Positions 50,001-59,290 are shown, counted from the first letter of the stretch. The stretch is DNA of 64,000 nt from Angiostrongylus vasorum (GCA_018806985.1 JADANN010000429.1:496001-560000); one strand, 5' to 3'. The notes: a model not told the origin generated them from the sequence alone. Numbers and translations: made by a program.

Positions 50001-50122
50001 TTTTAGGAAGTAGGCAATCATTAAATTCATCCACGTTGTACTGTCCTCTCGGGTCGAATCAAGATCTTCGATACTCAAACGTGAACCCGTACAATCGAGC
50101 GACTCCGAATTACAAGATTTGA
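30211..50122 (+). CDS. MTSS1: MTSS1/MIM-like I-BAR (IMD) domain protein, 13 exons
   Basis: Proposed exons: 30211-30299, 33941-34028, 40227-40362, 41983-42170, 43220-43345, 43430-43504, 44458-44635, 45361-45418, 45511-45607, 45876-46058, 46613-46937, 47300-47410, 50007-50122. All introns are GT-AG, every junction keeps frame, and the joined length is 1770 nt (589 residues plus stop). The first ~265 residues align with the vertebrate MIM/MTSS1 IMD: an SALxxLxQxxxxDMK helix, then SYPVWE, then a TRVCMR stretch, then a basic KKIRARKGR segment and an EQRTQFxFF helix. The family uses the I-BAR dimer to bind PI(4,5)P2 and push membrane outward, linking it to actin. The C-terminal half is Ser/Thr/Pro/Gln-rich with an RPPPPTRR motif (residues 519-526), a possible SH3 ligand. 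The vertebrate family ends in a WH2 actin-binding motif, and none is visible here. The start ATG has an in-frame TGA just upstream. Exons 2-9, 12 and 13 are firm; exon 1, the exon 10 acceptor and the exon 11 acceptor (46613 or 46622, both in frame) are less sure. Confidence 0.88.
32418..32670. mobile_element. Two SINE-2 pieces in opposite orientations, MTSS1-like intron 1
   Basis: 32418-32622 is a reverse copy (gacggcagggtattatgtg...ttcaccaccacaccatg...cgcttgtctcttagc). 32624-32670 is a forward tail fragment (tccagagttttgcaaatatctcagcatcat). Confidence 0.6.
33303..33546 (+). mobile_element. SINE-1 copy, 5' truncated, in MTSS1-like intron 1
   Basis: The tRNA-like head is missing. The body begins near gagttcgatctccacgcctcctggcccaccaag and runs to the ttagctttatccc tail. 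5' truncation is usual for elements copied by target-primed reverse transcription. Confidence 0.75.
33941..44635 (+). CDS. MTSS1: MTSS1-like gene, exons 2-7 encoding the IMD/I-BAR domain
   Basis: Six exons encode residues ~30-293. Exon 2 (33941-34028) gives the first helix, ending in QDMK. Exon 3 (40227-40362) starts QSYPVWE and ends YANNLK. Exon 4 (41983-42170) carries TRVCMR and ends KHVKK. Exon 5 (43220-43345) starts IRARKGR and contains EQRTQFAFF. Exon 6 (43430-43504) gives the TAEIALLDEG...DNLDSTVK helix. Exon 7 (44458-44635) finishes the domain and enters the disordered tail. Acceptors are TTTTCAG, TTTCAG, TTTCTAG, TGTTTAG, TTTCTAG and ATTCCAG. Compared with human MIM, about 30 residues are absent around the exon 4/5 junction, near the distal tip of the I-BAR hairpin. 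Confidence 0.9.
34844..35128 (+). mobile_element. SINE-1 copy, full length with target-site duplication, in MTSS1-like intron 2
   Basis: The head reads GTGTGGCGCAATGGTCGGAGG with B-box-like GGGATCGATCCC. Flanks atgTattattgt (34832-34843) and atgCattattgt (35129-35140) give a 12-bp duplication with one mismatch. It lies in sense orientation within the host intron. Confidence 0.85.
35850..36165 (-). repeat. Family-4 repeat in MTSS1-like intron 2
   Basis: Contains cttgaggatatttcctttcgcctcg, cacttgcgttgcagagattgaac and cgatcactgctccgcctgtccttctcgtgggtgatggatgcgagg...aaatgctgagatccgcatag. The ggtaccaattctccgaccaggag stretch resembles SINE-1 body sequence, suggesting a shared module. Confidence 0.5.
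37961..38338. mobile_element. SINE-2 composite in MTSS1-like intron 2
   Basis: A forward copy (37961-38176) has a good B box (GTGGTTCGATCTGG at about 38071). It is followed by a reverse partial copy (38178-38285) and a forward tail (to 38338). The opposed pieces could pair in the pre-mRNA over roughly 60-80 bp. Confidence 0.6.
39205..39370 (+). mobile_element. SINE-1 copy, 3' truncated and diverged, in MTSS1-like intron 2
   Basis: The A box TGTGGCGCAGTGGTTAGAG is clear and the body is recognisable to the tacatgggtaagcc block. The tail half is absent. Confidence 0.6.
39618..39718. repeat. (CT)n microsatellite in MTSS1-like intron 2
   Basis: Uninterrupted CT at the right end, with CCCT and ACTC variants on the left. 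Confidence 0.95.
40527..40742 (-). mobile_element. SINE-2 copy in MTSS1-like intron 3
   Basis: ggtagggtattatgtgtgatacaaccacaatggtgctgagatatttgcaaagccccggaccgcaggtgtctg, then gctaacgcgttcaccagcaaaccatgcggttcctt: well preserved. Confidence 0.7.
41058..41098. repeat. (TA)n microsatellite in MTSS1-like intron 3
   Basis: About 20 pure TA units, directly followed by a SINE-2 end. Confidence 0.95.
41103..41370 (-). mobile_element. SINE-2 copy in MTSS1-like intron 3, next to a TA microsatellite
   Basis: Starts ttatttgctgcttgtt directly after (TA)n, with ggcagggtatgacttg, gctgctgaaatatgagcaaacc, a degraded core, and the far arm aatcggcattctgctaagc. Confidence 0.65.
41429..41714 (+). mobile_element. 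SINE-1 copy in MTSS1-like intron 3
   Basis: Head ggcgcgtgtggAGGtgcagtgattatagc, B-box-like GTTGGATCCCGC, full body and ctttatcctct tail. It directly abuts a short SINE-2 fragment (41715-41769), which hides any duplication. Confidence 0.75.
41715..41769 (-). repeat. SINE-2 fragment
   Basis: ttcatggcagaatatgaagttaaatataaccacagtgatgctgagatat: only the end of the unit, fused to the tail of the SINE-1 copy at 41429. Confidence 0.5.
43793..43946. repeat. Imperfect AT/CT-rich tandem in MTSS1-like intron 6
   Basis: The unit aaaatatattctttcattga recurs at both ends (about 43794 and 43930) with degraded copies between. Confidence 0.6.
44070..44312 (+). mobile_element. SINE-2 copy in MTSS1-like intron 6
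   Basis: gtgacgagtgattgctgatggcactggtagatag, gacccgcatggtgtggtggtaaacggg, gctaatagcacgttcgctctcacc, ctccggagctttgcaattatcttaacatcgttatgg. Forward orientation, complete but for the 5' arm. Confidence 0.7.
45361..46058 (+). CDS. MTSS1: MTSS1-like gene, exons 8-10 (disordered linker)
   Basis: Exon 8 (45361-45418, acceptor AATTTTTCAG), exon 9 (45511-45607, acceptor CCGATTCAG) and exon 10 (45876-46058, acceptor CATTTTAAG) join in frame. They encode a Pro/Ser/Thr/Gln-rich region with PPSKPP, PPPEVP and PPSSFRP patches, typical of the linker after the IMD in MIM proteins. The exon 10 donor is CAA|GTAGGT. If this intron were retained, translation would run ten more codons and stop at 46094. The exon 10 acceptor has a poor pyrimidine run, so its left edge is the weakest boundary. 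Confidence 0.72.
46461..46494 (+). other. Canonical G-quadruplex motif in MTSS1-like intron 10
   Basis: GGGGGG-AGA-GGG-AGGAGA-GGG-A-GGGGGG followed by a further GGG fits G3+N1-7 on the transcribed sense strand, within a polypurine tract (about 46446-46500) unusual for this AT-rich DNA. Confidence 0.55.
46613..50122 (+). CDS. MTSS1: MTSS1-like gene, exons 11-13 (C-terminal tail)
   Basis: Exon 11 (46613 or 46622 to 46937) encodes Ser-rich sequence followed by a Gln/Ala/Asn-rich stretch and ends at a GTGAGT donor. Exon 12 (47300-47410, acceptor TCCTTTCAG) encodes RPPPPTRRSST and ends GG|GTATGTT. Exon 13 (50007-50122, acceptor TTTTTTTTAG) supplies 37 residues ending NYKI and stop TGA at 50120-50122. 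The 2.6-kb intron 12 contains a family-3 repeat and a SINE-1 copy. No WH2 (LLxAIRxGxxLKK-like) motif is present in the joined tail. Confidence 0.75.
47511..47893 (-). repeat. Family-3 repeat in MTSS1-like intron 12
   Basis: Complete in reverse: acggtttaccgcctcatcatggctgtgaggtg to gggccatccaattatccaagg. It begins about 100 bp after exon 12, antisense to the gene. Confidence 0.65.
48475..48710 (-). mobile_element. SINE-1 copy in MTSS1-like intron 12
   Basis: Antisense to the host gene. The tail holds two GGATAAA units. A deletion of about 30 bp removes the gcctttacaatgact block. The head ends ctgcgctacaggtgccc. Confidence 0.75.
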
Positions 50123-50471
50123 GTTCAGAAATGAAGCGGATAATTCTTTAGGCTGTACTGAGTGTTGTGTCAAGTTGACTGGGTAATTATTTAAATGTCT
50201 CATGTATTCATCAATTTTTCTAAATCGGTGAAGTGTCCTTGTTTTTTTTAGTGGTCTCTTTTGTTTTTTTTTCATTTAGTATCTGGACTAATTTTGCTCA
50301 CGGTGAGGTTTTCATTCTTATTCATCCGCATTTTACTTCCTTCTTTCTGTTTTCAAACTTGTCCTTATCATTATCCACACATCTGTTGACATTGTTGCAA
50401 TCAATAACCGGTTGGTGGGGTAATATTTCGATGTTACTATGATGATGATACGATGTGCCATGCGTATTTGG

Positions 50472-50543
50472 ATGAATGTCATACATTTTGACATGAGAAG
50501 TCCCAATTCGCAGGAAGGCTTACCATCTCAATAACTCATACCG
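50472..50543 (+). repeat. 72-bp direct repeat, first copy
   Basis: atgaatgtcatacattttga...cccaattcgcag...ctcaataactcataccg. The second copy is at 51043-51114 with about seven differences and no length change. It lies in the proposed 3' UTR or just past the MTSS1-like gene. Confidence 0.7.
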
Positions 50544-50908
50544 TTCATGATCTCGGTGTTTAAAGGGCTTCTGTAACACTTGCAATGTTCTGATATGATA
50601 CATCTGAACCTGTAATCCTGATTCTCTTGTCATCACTGACATTTATCTTTCCGCATACAACTCATACTTTGTTGTACAGTAAGCTATATATGAGGTAACT
50701 ACGTGGTACGATTTCGGCTTTTATTTTTAGTGATTGGAGTAGACTTCTTTACCTTAAGATTATTCGTTCTTTTATACATCCTTTTAAAAATTCTTTGTAT
50801 GAAATAGTAATAATGTCATTGTGTGTGTGTTCAGGTTGGTCGTAGTATAAGTGGGTATATTGTTTGTGTCCAGAATGATCAGTCTTGGGTTGGCTATTTT
50901 TTTATGGA

Positions 50909-50914
50909 AATAAA
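50909..50914 (+). terminator. Candidate poly(A) signal AATAAA downstream of the MTSS1-like gene
   Basis: This is the first AATAAA I see after the stop at 50122, implying a 3' UTR of about 800 nt. A variant AATGAA at 50130 is only 8 nt past the stop and is less likely to be the one used. Confidence 0.3.
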
Positions 50915-51042
50915 TGAAATGAATTGTGATGTATTACAGATGACATTGTTAGGAAGGGAGGTACAGGAAGCTCTTAGCGCGACGCTCAGTCCTCATTCGT
51001 GAATAAGCCTGTTTTACGGTTATGCGATCACTCTGAGTGTGT

Positions 51043-51114
51043 ATGAATGTCCTACATTTTGAAATAAGAAATCCCAATTCGCAGAAAGGCTTACTATCTC
51101 AATAACTCATACCG
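51043..51114 (+). repeat. 72-bp direct repeat, second copy
   Basis: Partner of 50472-50543, offset 571 bp. Similarity fades on both sides, so either a short unit was duplicated or these are the ends of an inserted sequence. Confidence 0.7.
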
Positions 51115-51908
51115 GAAATAGGTGTAGTTCTTTTGAAGGTCGAGTTGTTTGGTGCGGTAAATCGGCTCGCAATTGCATGTGAGGTGGTGGTGGTAGTGTG
51201 ACGTTAGAGGGAGTGGTAGACTATTTCCTTCAGTGGGTAGGAAATGTACAGCTGGGCTGCATTTCTCATTGGGACCATTCAGCTCTGAGACCGAAGCAGA
51301 GAATTCGATATTGCCACTCGAAGGCTCGTCTAAGAGTAAACTGCGAAATGGAGCTGTTGTGCAAGACTAGTAACCGTTACGAAATGGTAAATATCCCTAT
51401 GATCCCTTATCTTAAAGAGTCACTCCTTCGACAACTTCATAAATTTCTGTCTAAAGAGACCAGGGAAAGGGGATCTTGCTCAACTAATAAAATGCCAGTG
51501 AAATGAAAGTGGCAAGGCTGGAATTTTTCATGATGTCGGGCGATTCAAGTAGGTATTGGAATTCAGGCCGAGTGTATGTACTGAAGGGCTTGTAATTCCT
51601 TCGGCAAGCGTCGTTAAAATTTAGATTTTCTGAAGAACTTCTATGGGACTTGGGTAGCGCACTAGTAGTGATGCCGTTTAATACTCGGCAGCGCGCCAAG
51701 CCAACTAAGCTTCTCATTGCTCCGGGGTGGAGTGGTTTGTGCCATACGTTTGGGAAGCTCCTTCGGATTCACAAGCTCTAGAAAGTATCTGTGATGAAAA
51801 GTTTCATGGACGTTTTATTTGCAAATTTACGAAACAAACCACTCCACCATCGTTGATAAGATGAATTGGCTCCGTTTAGCGTTGGCATTTAATCATCACT
51901 ATATCAGT

Positions 51909-52130
51909 CCTCGTGCCCAATGTTCAACAAGTCTTCCATCCTTCCGAGGTCGGCAAAAGGCAAGATGGTACCAGACTTGCCTGGAAGGATAACAGCACTG
52001 ACTGGCTCGATACATCGGTAGTCCACCGCCAGTCACTGCAAGGGCCAGATATACTTTCAATCACCTTTAACAATGCTTAGTGAAGTCGAATGCATGGTGC
52101 ATTCCTCAGTGAGAGCTTTATCTTTTATTT
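51909..52130 (+). mobile_element. SINE-1 copy, 5' truncated
   Basis: Starts near the tcctcgtgcccaatgttcaacaag remnant, lacks the A box, and carries an extra aaggcaaga insertion after the gtcggcaa block. The tail is ctttatctttt. Confidence 0.7.
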
Positions 52131-52539
52131 TTTTTATAAAGTTTGAACCACTTTCTATATGTCTTGTATTCAACGTCCGGTTTCCTACTTATCCTGATGT
52201 ACAGAGATGCTTCTAGCCTTACGAAAAATCCATGACAACTTTAAAATACCATATTTCTCTTGATTGTGCAGGAATTTCACTAATGACGACAATAATAAGT
52301 TGATGTCGAATCAGCAAACAGGGAAAAGGTCGGATGTTTTATGAGATTTCTGGTCACTGATCAAATTGTTACCAATACAGAAACATCACGCGGAGTAGAC
52401 GTAAAGACGTTGCGCCAACGAATGGTGATGTTATTCGCTTCGTTAACAGTGAGCCGTGCATCGTAACCAAACCCTCAAATCAGTCGACAACGGAAAACTT
52501 TAAGTTTTATTGGTTTTTGTTAAAAAGGGCACATATAGG

Positions 52540-52800
52540 GTAGTAGATAGCGGTGTCTTGCAGCACAACAGTGGTCGGTGGTTCGATCACGCGTTCTCGG
52601 CCGATCAAGTTCTCCCTCAATCCGTGGCTGGCGAATTGGAACGATACTAAGCCTAGGTTAGGAAACACTGTTTTTGGTAATTTGGCAGTCCCCAACAGGT
52701 CATTATATAGTCTAAATAAACGTTCAAGAAGCTGTATAACGTTGACTGGGGTCGAATCCGAGCACCTTCATCCAGATGCTGAGAGTACGCCTTATTTACA
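52540..52800 (+). repeat. Family-4 repeat
   Basis: The head ggtagtagatagcggtgtcttgcagc...GTGGTTCGATCACG has a usable B box. ctggcgaattggaacgatactaagcc and gtcgaatccgagcacc...gatgctgagagt follow. Confidence 0.45.
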
Positions 52801-52956
52801 ATCTGCTATGATGGGAAGTTTATTAAGAATACTTTCACAATAGTTTCAATGAGAATGTTGCCACTTCTATTACCATTTGGAACTTTTAATCATGGAGTCA
52901 CAAGAACAATAGCATAGTTTTCTTTATTTTCTTGTATTTAAGTCATTCCTCCCAAC

Positions 52957-53335
52957 AGTTTACCCCCCTCACTATGGCTGGGAGGGGTTCCTGGGTGTCG
53001 GAGTGCGATGTACAGCGGGGGAGATTCATCAACCTGACAGGGTCTCCCAAACTGAGAAGGAGTTCGGCGTTCCCATAAGTTAGGCTAGCTAAGAGTAAGC
53101 CATTACCAGGTTACACCACCGTCCTGGTATCAAAGTCGCATGGTGGCAAATCTCCCTCTGATCCACAAGGGCTGCGGCTTCCTGTGGTGGTGAAAACCTG
53201 GGGCAGACTTTGGCCAGGCTGACCCCAGGATTCCGGGGAACCCACAATGGCTTAACCAGCAGATCTCCGAATAATGGAGATTATGCTGGGGCCCGCACAA
53301 CTAGTGAGGACGGGCCCGTTCAAGTACCAAGTAAG
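52957..53335 (-). repeat. Family-3 repeat
   Basis: Complete in reverse: caacagtttacccccctcactatggctgggagg to cgggcccgttcaagtaccaagtaag. Well preserved and useful for a consensus. Confidence 0.65.
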
Positions 53336-54211
53336 TATTTAAGCCATTAGAACTCCATCGAGTTTCGTCTGCATGAGGGGTGACGGAGTGTTGCATACTT
53401 TTCAAGTGAAATGCTGCATATCCATTTTTGCGGCAAGAAGGTTCATGCAACTATCTCGTCTTGTACGGTGGTGGCTGAATGAGTGTGTCCTTGGGTAACT
53501 CTTCAGTCTTCCAAGTTTTACGTGGGGATCATCTTTTTAGAGGAACACTATCAGGATATGGCCCAAAGACATAGGCGAATCCATGCACGCAATCATAAAT
53601 ACATTACTCGACTATGGACGGTGTAAGTTATTACGATGCTGCTTGGCCGACTTAACCACATCATGAATCCGCTTGAATCTCTGAATGAGATTATGATTAC
53701 CTTTAATTGTGTGTTGAACCGTTCATTCGCCATATAGGGATGCTTTACCTGGTCACTCGACTAACTTATACTAGACACCTCATATGAGGAATATCTGTGG
53801 AAGAATTAAATGTACACATAGTAGGGAGTAAAAAATAAATTACCATATTCACGGTGTTGGTCAAGATAAATAGGAAGTCTAGCAACTTTTTTACTGTCCA
53901 AGTCATGAGATAGACAATTTTTTTTTACTTCATCCATCATCGATGAATCTATTACGAAATGAAGGTGTGAAAGGAAAAACTGGTCTTGGAGCAGAGTTCA
54001 AAGTTTGTAAACCGCCGTCAAACTGCATGTTTTTCTTAGATTTTTGTATTGGTTCGTTCCTAGACGACAGCCATATTATGCTACCAAACATCTTTTTTTC
54101 TTTACTTTCCAATTCTCTTATCCGTCTTTATTAGCTTCTTAGAAGAATGGTAAAATTTCTGATAATTATTACCTTAAGAATATCTTCTTGTGTAATAAGA
54201 GTTGTAAAGAT

Positions 54212-54388
54212 GATTGAATATGGCTTATCCGATATCTCACGGTGGGTTACCGATATATCAGGCAAGTGATTTTATCCCTCCAGACTAGGCTGGTACCAAT
54301 TTGCCGACATCGGAGATATGGGGACTTGGCTTACGCATGAACTGGTGTGCATTACGGAGACATCCGACCACTGAGCTACACTAGTCCA
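54212..54388 (-). mobile_element. SINE-1 copy, tail-truncated and diverged
   Basis: Retains the ggttaccgatatatcaggcaag and ggtaccaatttgccgacatcggag blocks and the head remnant ccgaccactgagctaca. The tail-proximal third is missing. Confidence 0.65.
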
Positions 54389-55024
54389 TTCGGTTTTTTA
54401 CATAATAACATCCATTAAAAGATAGAAAAACATATTCAGCACTGAAGCATGGAACACTTCGAATGAAAATTGTTCTTCCATGTCAATAAATCATGAGTGA
54501 CGTACTCTTCGGATACACAGACTTCTGATCGGGCCAATTTCAAACAAGACCGCAATTGCGGAACGAGATTCTAGCCAAATTCAGTTCAGACAAGACTGTT
54601 ACGTCTATGACAGTCATCCCGACAACATAATTGTGCGGCGATTATCTGATGATTTCCGATTCGCACGAGCGGTGGGCGTTCAAATCTCGTGCTGGAAGAT
54701 TTAGTGACGTTCTGGATGACGAGAATACTGGAAATTCTAACCAACCACTGCCAGTAGTCGTTTTGTGTTTTGTTGTGTTGTCACGAGGTGTTTTTGTGAC
54801 GTTGCTACAATACCAGTGCATAAAAAGGTGCAATTGGACACGGAACCTTGCCAAACGGCAAAATTGTAATCGATCTCTTAACAGATGTTATAGTTAGAAA
54901 GTCCTTTCTATCAATTAGAACTTTATGCTGTCATCTGCGGACTTTCGGGATCATAATGGTCCAACTACCTGAATGAGCTCTGGAGAACGAGTGACATTAC
55001 TTCAACGCATATTTGTGAACTAAA

Positions 55025-55122
55025 CAGGTGAACGCGTCAGACCGCGGAAAGCGTACTAGCGCGTTCGTTCCCCTCCGTAGACACCTGCAGTCCGGAATTT
55101 TGCAAATATCTCAGCATAAAAC
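55025..55122 (+). repeat. SINE-2 fragment
   Basis: gcgtcagaccgcggaaagcgtactagcgcgttcgttcccctccgtagacacctgcagtccggaattttgcaaatatctcagcat: core plus start of the tail only. Confidence 0.6.
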
Positions 55123-55358
55123 AGGACTTTCCTTTATTCTTCAAACTGTATTAAGATGCATCTAATAAGCAAAACAATACGTTTTTTCAAAGTTGACACT
55201 CATTTGACTTCTATACGACTAAACAGTACAGTGGCCTACTATGAATTTTACAGTTGTCATAGTTGGAGGCTGGTAGATCAATACAACAACTAAAAGACCC
55301 GCGTGGCTAATATTCTACACGAACTGAACCGCTCCACTTCGCCGCTAACTATTCCTTA

Positions 55359-55637
55359 ATAAAGTGAAAGGCTCTCAGCGTTGATCAATCCCTGAGGGAT
55401 GTACCATGCATTCTACTTCATTAATCATCGTTTGGAGGTGACTGTGTGCATATTTGGCCTTTACAATGACCCGCGGTGGCCTACCGATGTATCGAGCCAG
55501 TGTTACTATCCTCCCAGACAATTCTGGTACCAATTTGCTGACCCCAGAGGGATGGAAGCGTTGGTGAACCTCGGGCGCGGGATTGATCCCATGTACGTAT
55601 TGCAGACCGCCTCCGACCACTGATCCACATGTGCGAC
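55359..55637 (-). mobile_element. SINE-1 copy, near full length
   Basis: All blocks are present in reverse orientation, from ctcagcgttgatcaatccctgaggg to cctccgaccactgatccacatgtg. The B box is present as gggattgatccc. No clear target duplication. Confidence 0.8.
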
Positions 55638-58235
55638 AAATCGTTATATATTCTAGATATATATTTAGTCACAAAGCGAATGAATGGCGTAAACTCGCTC
55701 ACCAGGTAAGTACGAAAATGCGATGATAACTTAATAATAACTCTACTTTTGGATTCTCTTAACGACAGTTAAACAAGCAACTTATGAAACCGTGGACAAC
55801 TACCAATAAGTGTGTAAACCATTGTAATGTGCGGCCACACATGCGCGCACGGTTGCTGGCTGAAACCACTTCATGCCCAAAGAAATCATTTAGCCCTAAT
55901 GAACAGATGCAGCGACAGTGGTCTTGATATCCACCAAAAACTACAATTCACTGAACCATCACTGTGATCGAAACCTGGAGCCTCATACGTACTCCCACGA
56001 AACTCACTAGATCAGTAGTCTTAAAACTGCAACAGTGTCAGTATAAGAAAAAAATCACCTCTCTTCTTTGCCCTAAGTTGCTTTTCCGAGTTTCTGAGGT
56101 AATAGAGAACTATGTGAGAATAATAGTCACTATATAATTTAGAATGATAATTCTAATTTAATGTTCACCTAACAGATGTTGATGGTAAGGAGTCAGATAA
56201 GTTGCCTTCATTTTTTTAACAAGATGATATAATCAGGTTTGGTCTTTCTTCTACCGGAACCCAACTGAACGCATTCATTCGGGTACCGGTTCAATTTTCG
56301 TGTTTGAATATTTTTAAGGGACCGCCCAAAGACAGTTTGGAAGACCGTAACGGAGTGAGTGGTGGGGAAAGGGCAAGGGCGCGGCTTCTGGTAACAGGAG
56401 GATATCCGATTTCGCGACTCTCTCCCGCTATCACCATGCACTAATGCCGACCATCCTACATGGACAGCGGTCTATTTTCATTTAGTGGGATGTTGTTCGT
56501 CTAAGATTCAAGTCATTCTTGGAGTTCACCATAATCACAGACTCTTTGCAAACTCATTGCAAATCGAAGTTGATCCACTATCTTATTAAAATTTCGCATT
56601 TCTGTGTTGCTGACATCCTTCCTTATTCTACCCTATCACCATCTTGGACTGATAGTTAATTTGTACTCCTTCATTGATAAGCTTACATTAGGTTGATAAA
56701 TTGTCTTCATTTGCCTGACGTTTCGATGTGCTCTTCTTCATAAAAGCCGGTGGATGATCCGAATCGTTGGTCGACGGTTGAAATATTGTTATACTCTATG
56801 CTAACTGTTAAATTTTTTAACCTTTTCAAGCGCTTTTCGACCGCCTTGCTCACCTTCTATTCTACTCTCAGTAGATCGTTTTCTCCTTAGTAGAGCACTT
56901 AAAACGACATCAGAACAGGTCATGGTCTTAATTATGGCTTTCCACCATTTATTTTACGTATTCCATCTACTTTACATTTCCGAACTGCACTCACATGAGG
57001 TGTTGACCTCTTTGGAACATGTGCATATCATTTAAGATGGCTTAATGTTCGACTCCAAACGATCACGGCGAGAGGCGATATCCTATTCGTTCTTATTTCC
57101 TCATGTTTTAAATGTTTCCTATATGGATAAACTATCACGGGATTCATGCAGATTCTTCATTTTGGCCGAATTTACGCTCTGCCGTTAATATGAATGACCT
57201 TGTTTTCATCTGGTATCTGATCTGGTTCGACCGTTTTGCAAACGCATCAACAACATTGTTTTTCGTTCCTCGCATGCACTTTACAATCGCTCATATCCTC
57301 CTCAACACTCATGAACACACTGGTCTTAGCCACATCTCAGCGATCACTAACGAAGGCTGTTTAAGGCGAGAAGTACCATATTTGGACTATAGGCGACGGA
57401 AAGGGCGACTTAAGCACATGTACATGAACTAAATAGTACGTAATAGATGCGAACTATAGTTTACTTGAGGCAGACGATAGCACCAACCACATCCCACTAC
57501 TCAATGATGCGCAATATTTTTAGACAGCATTTACTCAGACTTTAGACCATAGAAAGGACAGTGTAGGTAATCAACATGCGAACGTTTAGTACTCAGTCTA
57601 ATCCATTGAATACCAATAGTATAAAGTACCGTCAAAAGATCCTAATACCCAGAAATTAACACGGCGAAAAGCATTACATCCAGACCGTGGCTGATTGGAA
57701 GGGCCAACTTAAGCTTAGCAACACATGAACTCCGTATTGCGCATTGGGTATGAGTTGGGCTTGATTCCAGTTTATTCAGAGTATACTGGTAACATCAACA
57801 CATCCCATTGCTCATTAAAAAAGTGCCGTCTCTTATGGCATTCTCTTATTCTCAGACCATATGCATCTGCAGGCAGAACCGAACGGAGCTTCATATGAGC
57901 GGCTTTATTAGGGAGTGGATTCAACGAATTCTATGGGTGCAACATGAGACTACTTTGTGTCCTTCGTTTCTTCCTCTTTTTTGCAAGATCTTATAAAAAT
58001 TATACCTTTTTCGATCAGATTGCGGTTCAGTTTTCACTCCTAGTTTTTGTCTCTTAATGAGAAATATTTGCTCTCATGTGACCTTTGACAATAAATCCGT
58101 CGGCTTCGACGTAAACGTCAACTTGTTCACAATATTTTACAACCATTGGAATGTTGTCGAGCCTGTTAAGGTAAAGTTTTAGAAAATTTTAGTACCACGC
58201 TAATTTTGATGCAGAAAATACACTATAGTAAATGA
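55638..58235. other. Intergenic, nothing recognised except a family-5 fragment
   Basis: The longest frame (57112-57432, 106 codons) has no splice support or recognisable motif. No other repeat family seen. Confidence 0.45.
56672..56790 (-). repeat. Family-5 fragment
   Basis: tgataagcttacattaggttgataaattgtcttcatttgcctgacgtttcgatgtgctcttcttcataaaagccggtggatgatccgaatcgttggtcgac: same order as the outer arm at 17102. Confidence 0.5.
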
Positions 58236-58511
58236 CAAAGGGTAAAGCTGTCGCAGTTGATTAATCCCTGAGGGTTGCCCCATGAATTCGACTTCACGAA
58301 GAGTCGTTAGAGGAGAATGAATGCATATCTGGCTCTATACAATGTACCACGGTGGTCTACTGATGTATTGAGTCAGTGCTGCTATCCTCCCAGGGAAGTG
58401 TGGTACCAATTTGCCGATTCTGGAGAAATGTAAGGTTTGGTGACCCCTGGGGCGCAGTATCGAACCCATGTGTGTTACAGGCGTCTTTAATCACTGCGGT
58501 ACACGAGCCGT
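58236..58511 (-). mobile_element. SINE-1 copy, near full length
   Basis: Reverse orientation, moderately diverged (gttgcccc for gatgcgcc, agggaag for agacaag). The head ends cgcgg/ggtacacgagcc. Confidence 0.75.
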
Positions 58512-58639
58512 TTTCGGACCCGGTAGAAAATGCACTATTAATATTTAAAAAAATAATAAGAGCAAACATATGAGAAGATGAAGGGAGGAAAAGTACAAAT
58601 AACAAAAGCTCTTAAGTTTCACTCGAATCGCATTAATGG

Positions 58640-58875
58640 TTTCAGCAAAGCGGTTATTGATGCAGTCCATTTGGAAGCAAGGTGCTCGTTCGACTCCTAC
58701 ATAACGCTCCCTTCAAATTCATGAGGCAACGAGGACGAAATCCTTAAGTAGCAGCCGAAACAACACGTGAAATGTTGGAACAACTTTGTCAACGATGAAT
58801 GTGAGGAATAACGATTCGAACGCAAGAGATGCTGGGATCCGTACAGTAGGTGTGACGGCGGATCACGGGAAACAA
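58640..58875 (+). repeat. Family-4 repeat
   Basis: Head gcagtccatttggaagcaaggtGCTCGTTCGACTCC, then tcaaattcatgaggcaacg, agcagccgaaacaacacg, caacgatgaatgtgagg, gagatgctgggatccgtacagtaggtgtgacggcggatcacggg. Confidence 0.5.
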
Positions 58876-59110
58876 ATTTAGAAAAATACAAAGAAAGTGG
58901 TGCCGTTTTTTCCAACTATCAAGAGAACTTGAGGTTTCAAAATTGAAGCTATGCTGCTCTTTTGACGTGTCTGCTTCCTCCACATTTGGAAATATGTGGG
59001 TGCGATAACAAACAGTGAAGGTCTGGAAAATTAAGCACGTCGTCCTCATGCAACGTTCTTGACAGTTGTAACCAGTTGACAGTTCTCGTTTTCGGCGATA
59101 AGTCTTTGTA

Positions 59111-59218
59111 GGCGTGCGTGTATGCACATGTGTGTGTGTGTGTCGGTGCGTGTGTCCATGCATGTATATATGTATGTATGTGGGTATATATGCATATGTG
59201 CGTCTGTGTATGTGTGTG

Positions 59219-59270
<52 letters not shown>

Positions 59271-59290
59271 TGTGTGTGGGTGTGTGTGTG
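59111..59290. repeat. (TG)n microsatellite and surrounding TG/TA-rich tract
   Basis: A pure TG run at about 59221-59266, flanked by tgtatgtatgtg-type variants. Cys/Val-rich and His/Thr-rich frames across it are artefacts. It lies about 380 bp upstream of the transporter start codon. Confidence 0.95.

Larger units (their letters stand above)
50123..51908. other. Downstream region of the MTSS1-like gene
   Basis: Probable 3' UTR to about 50930, the 72-bp direct repeat pair, and a short inverted repeat tggagtggtttgt/acaaaccactcca (51726-51738 and 51834-51848). A 102-codon frame at 51198-51506 has no recognised family. Confidence 0.4.

Noticed and set aside
50471..51114. LTR retrotransposon interpretation of the direct repeats
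   Set aside because: 72 bp is too short for LTRs, and no primer-binding site, polypurine tract or coding region lies between.
55665..55705. Mini-exon between TTTAG and GTAAGTA
   Set aside because: Good splice signals, but only ~37 nt with no partner exons or homology nearby.
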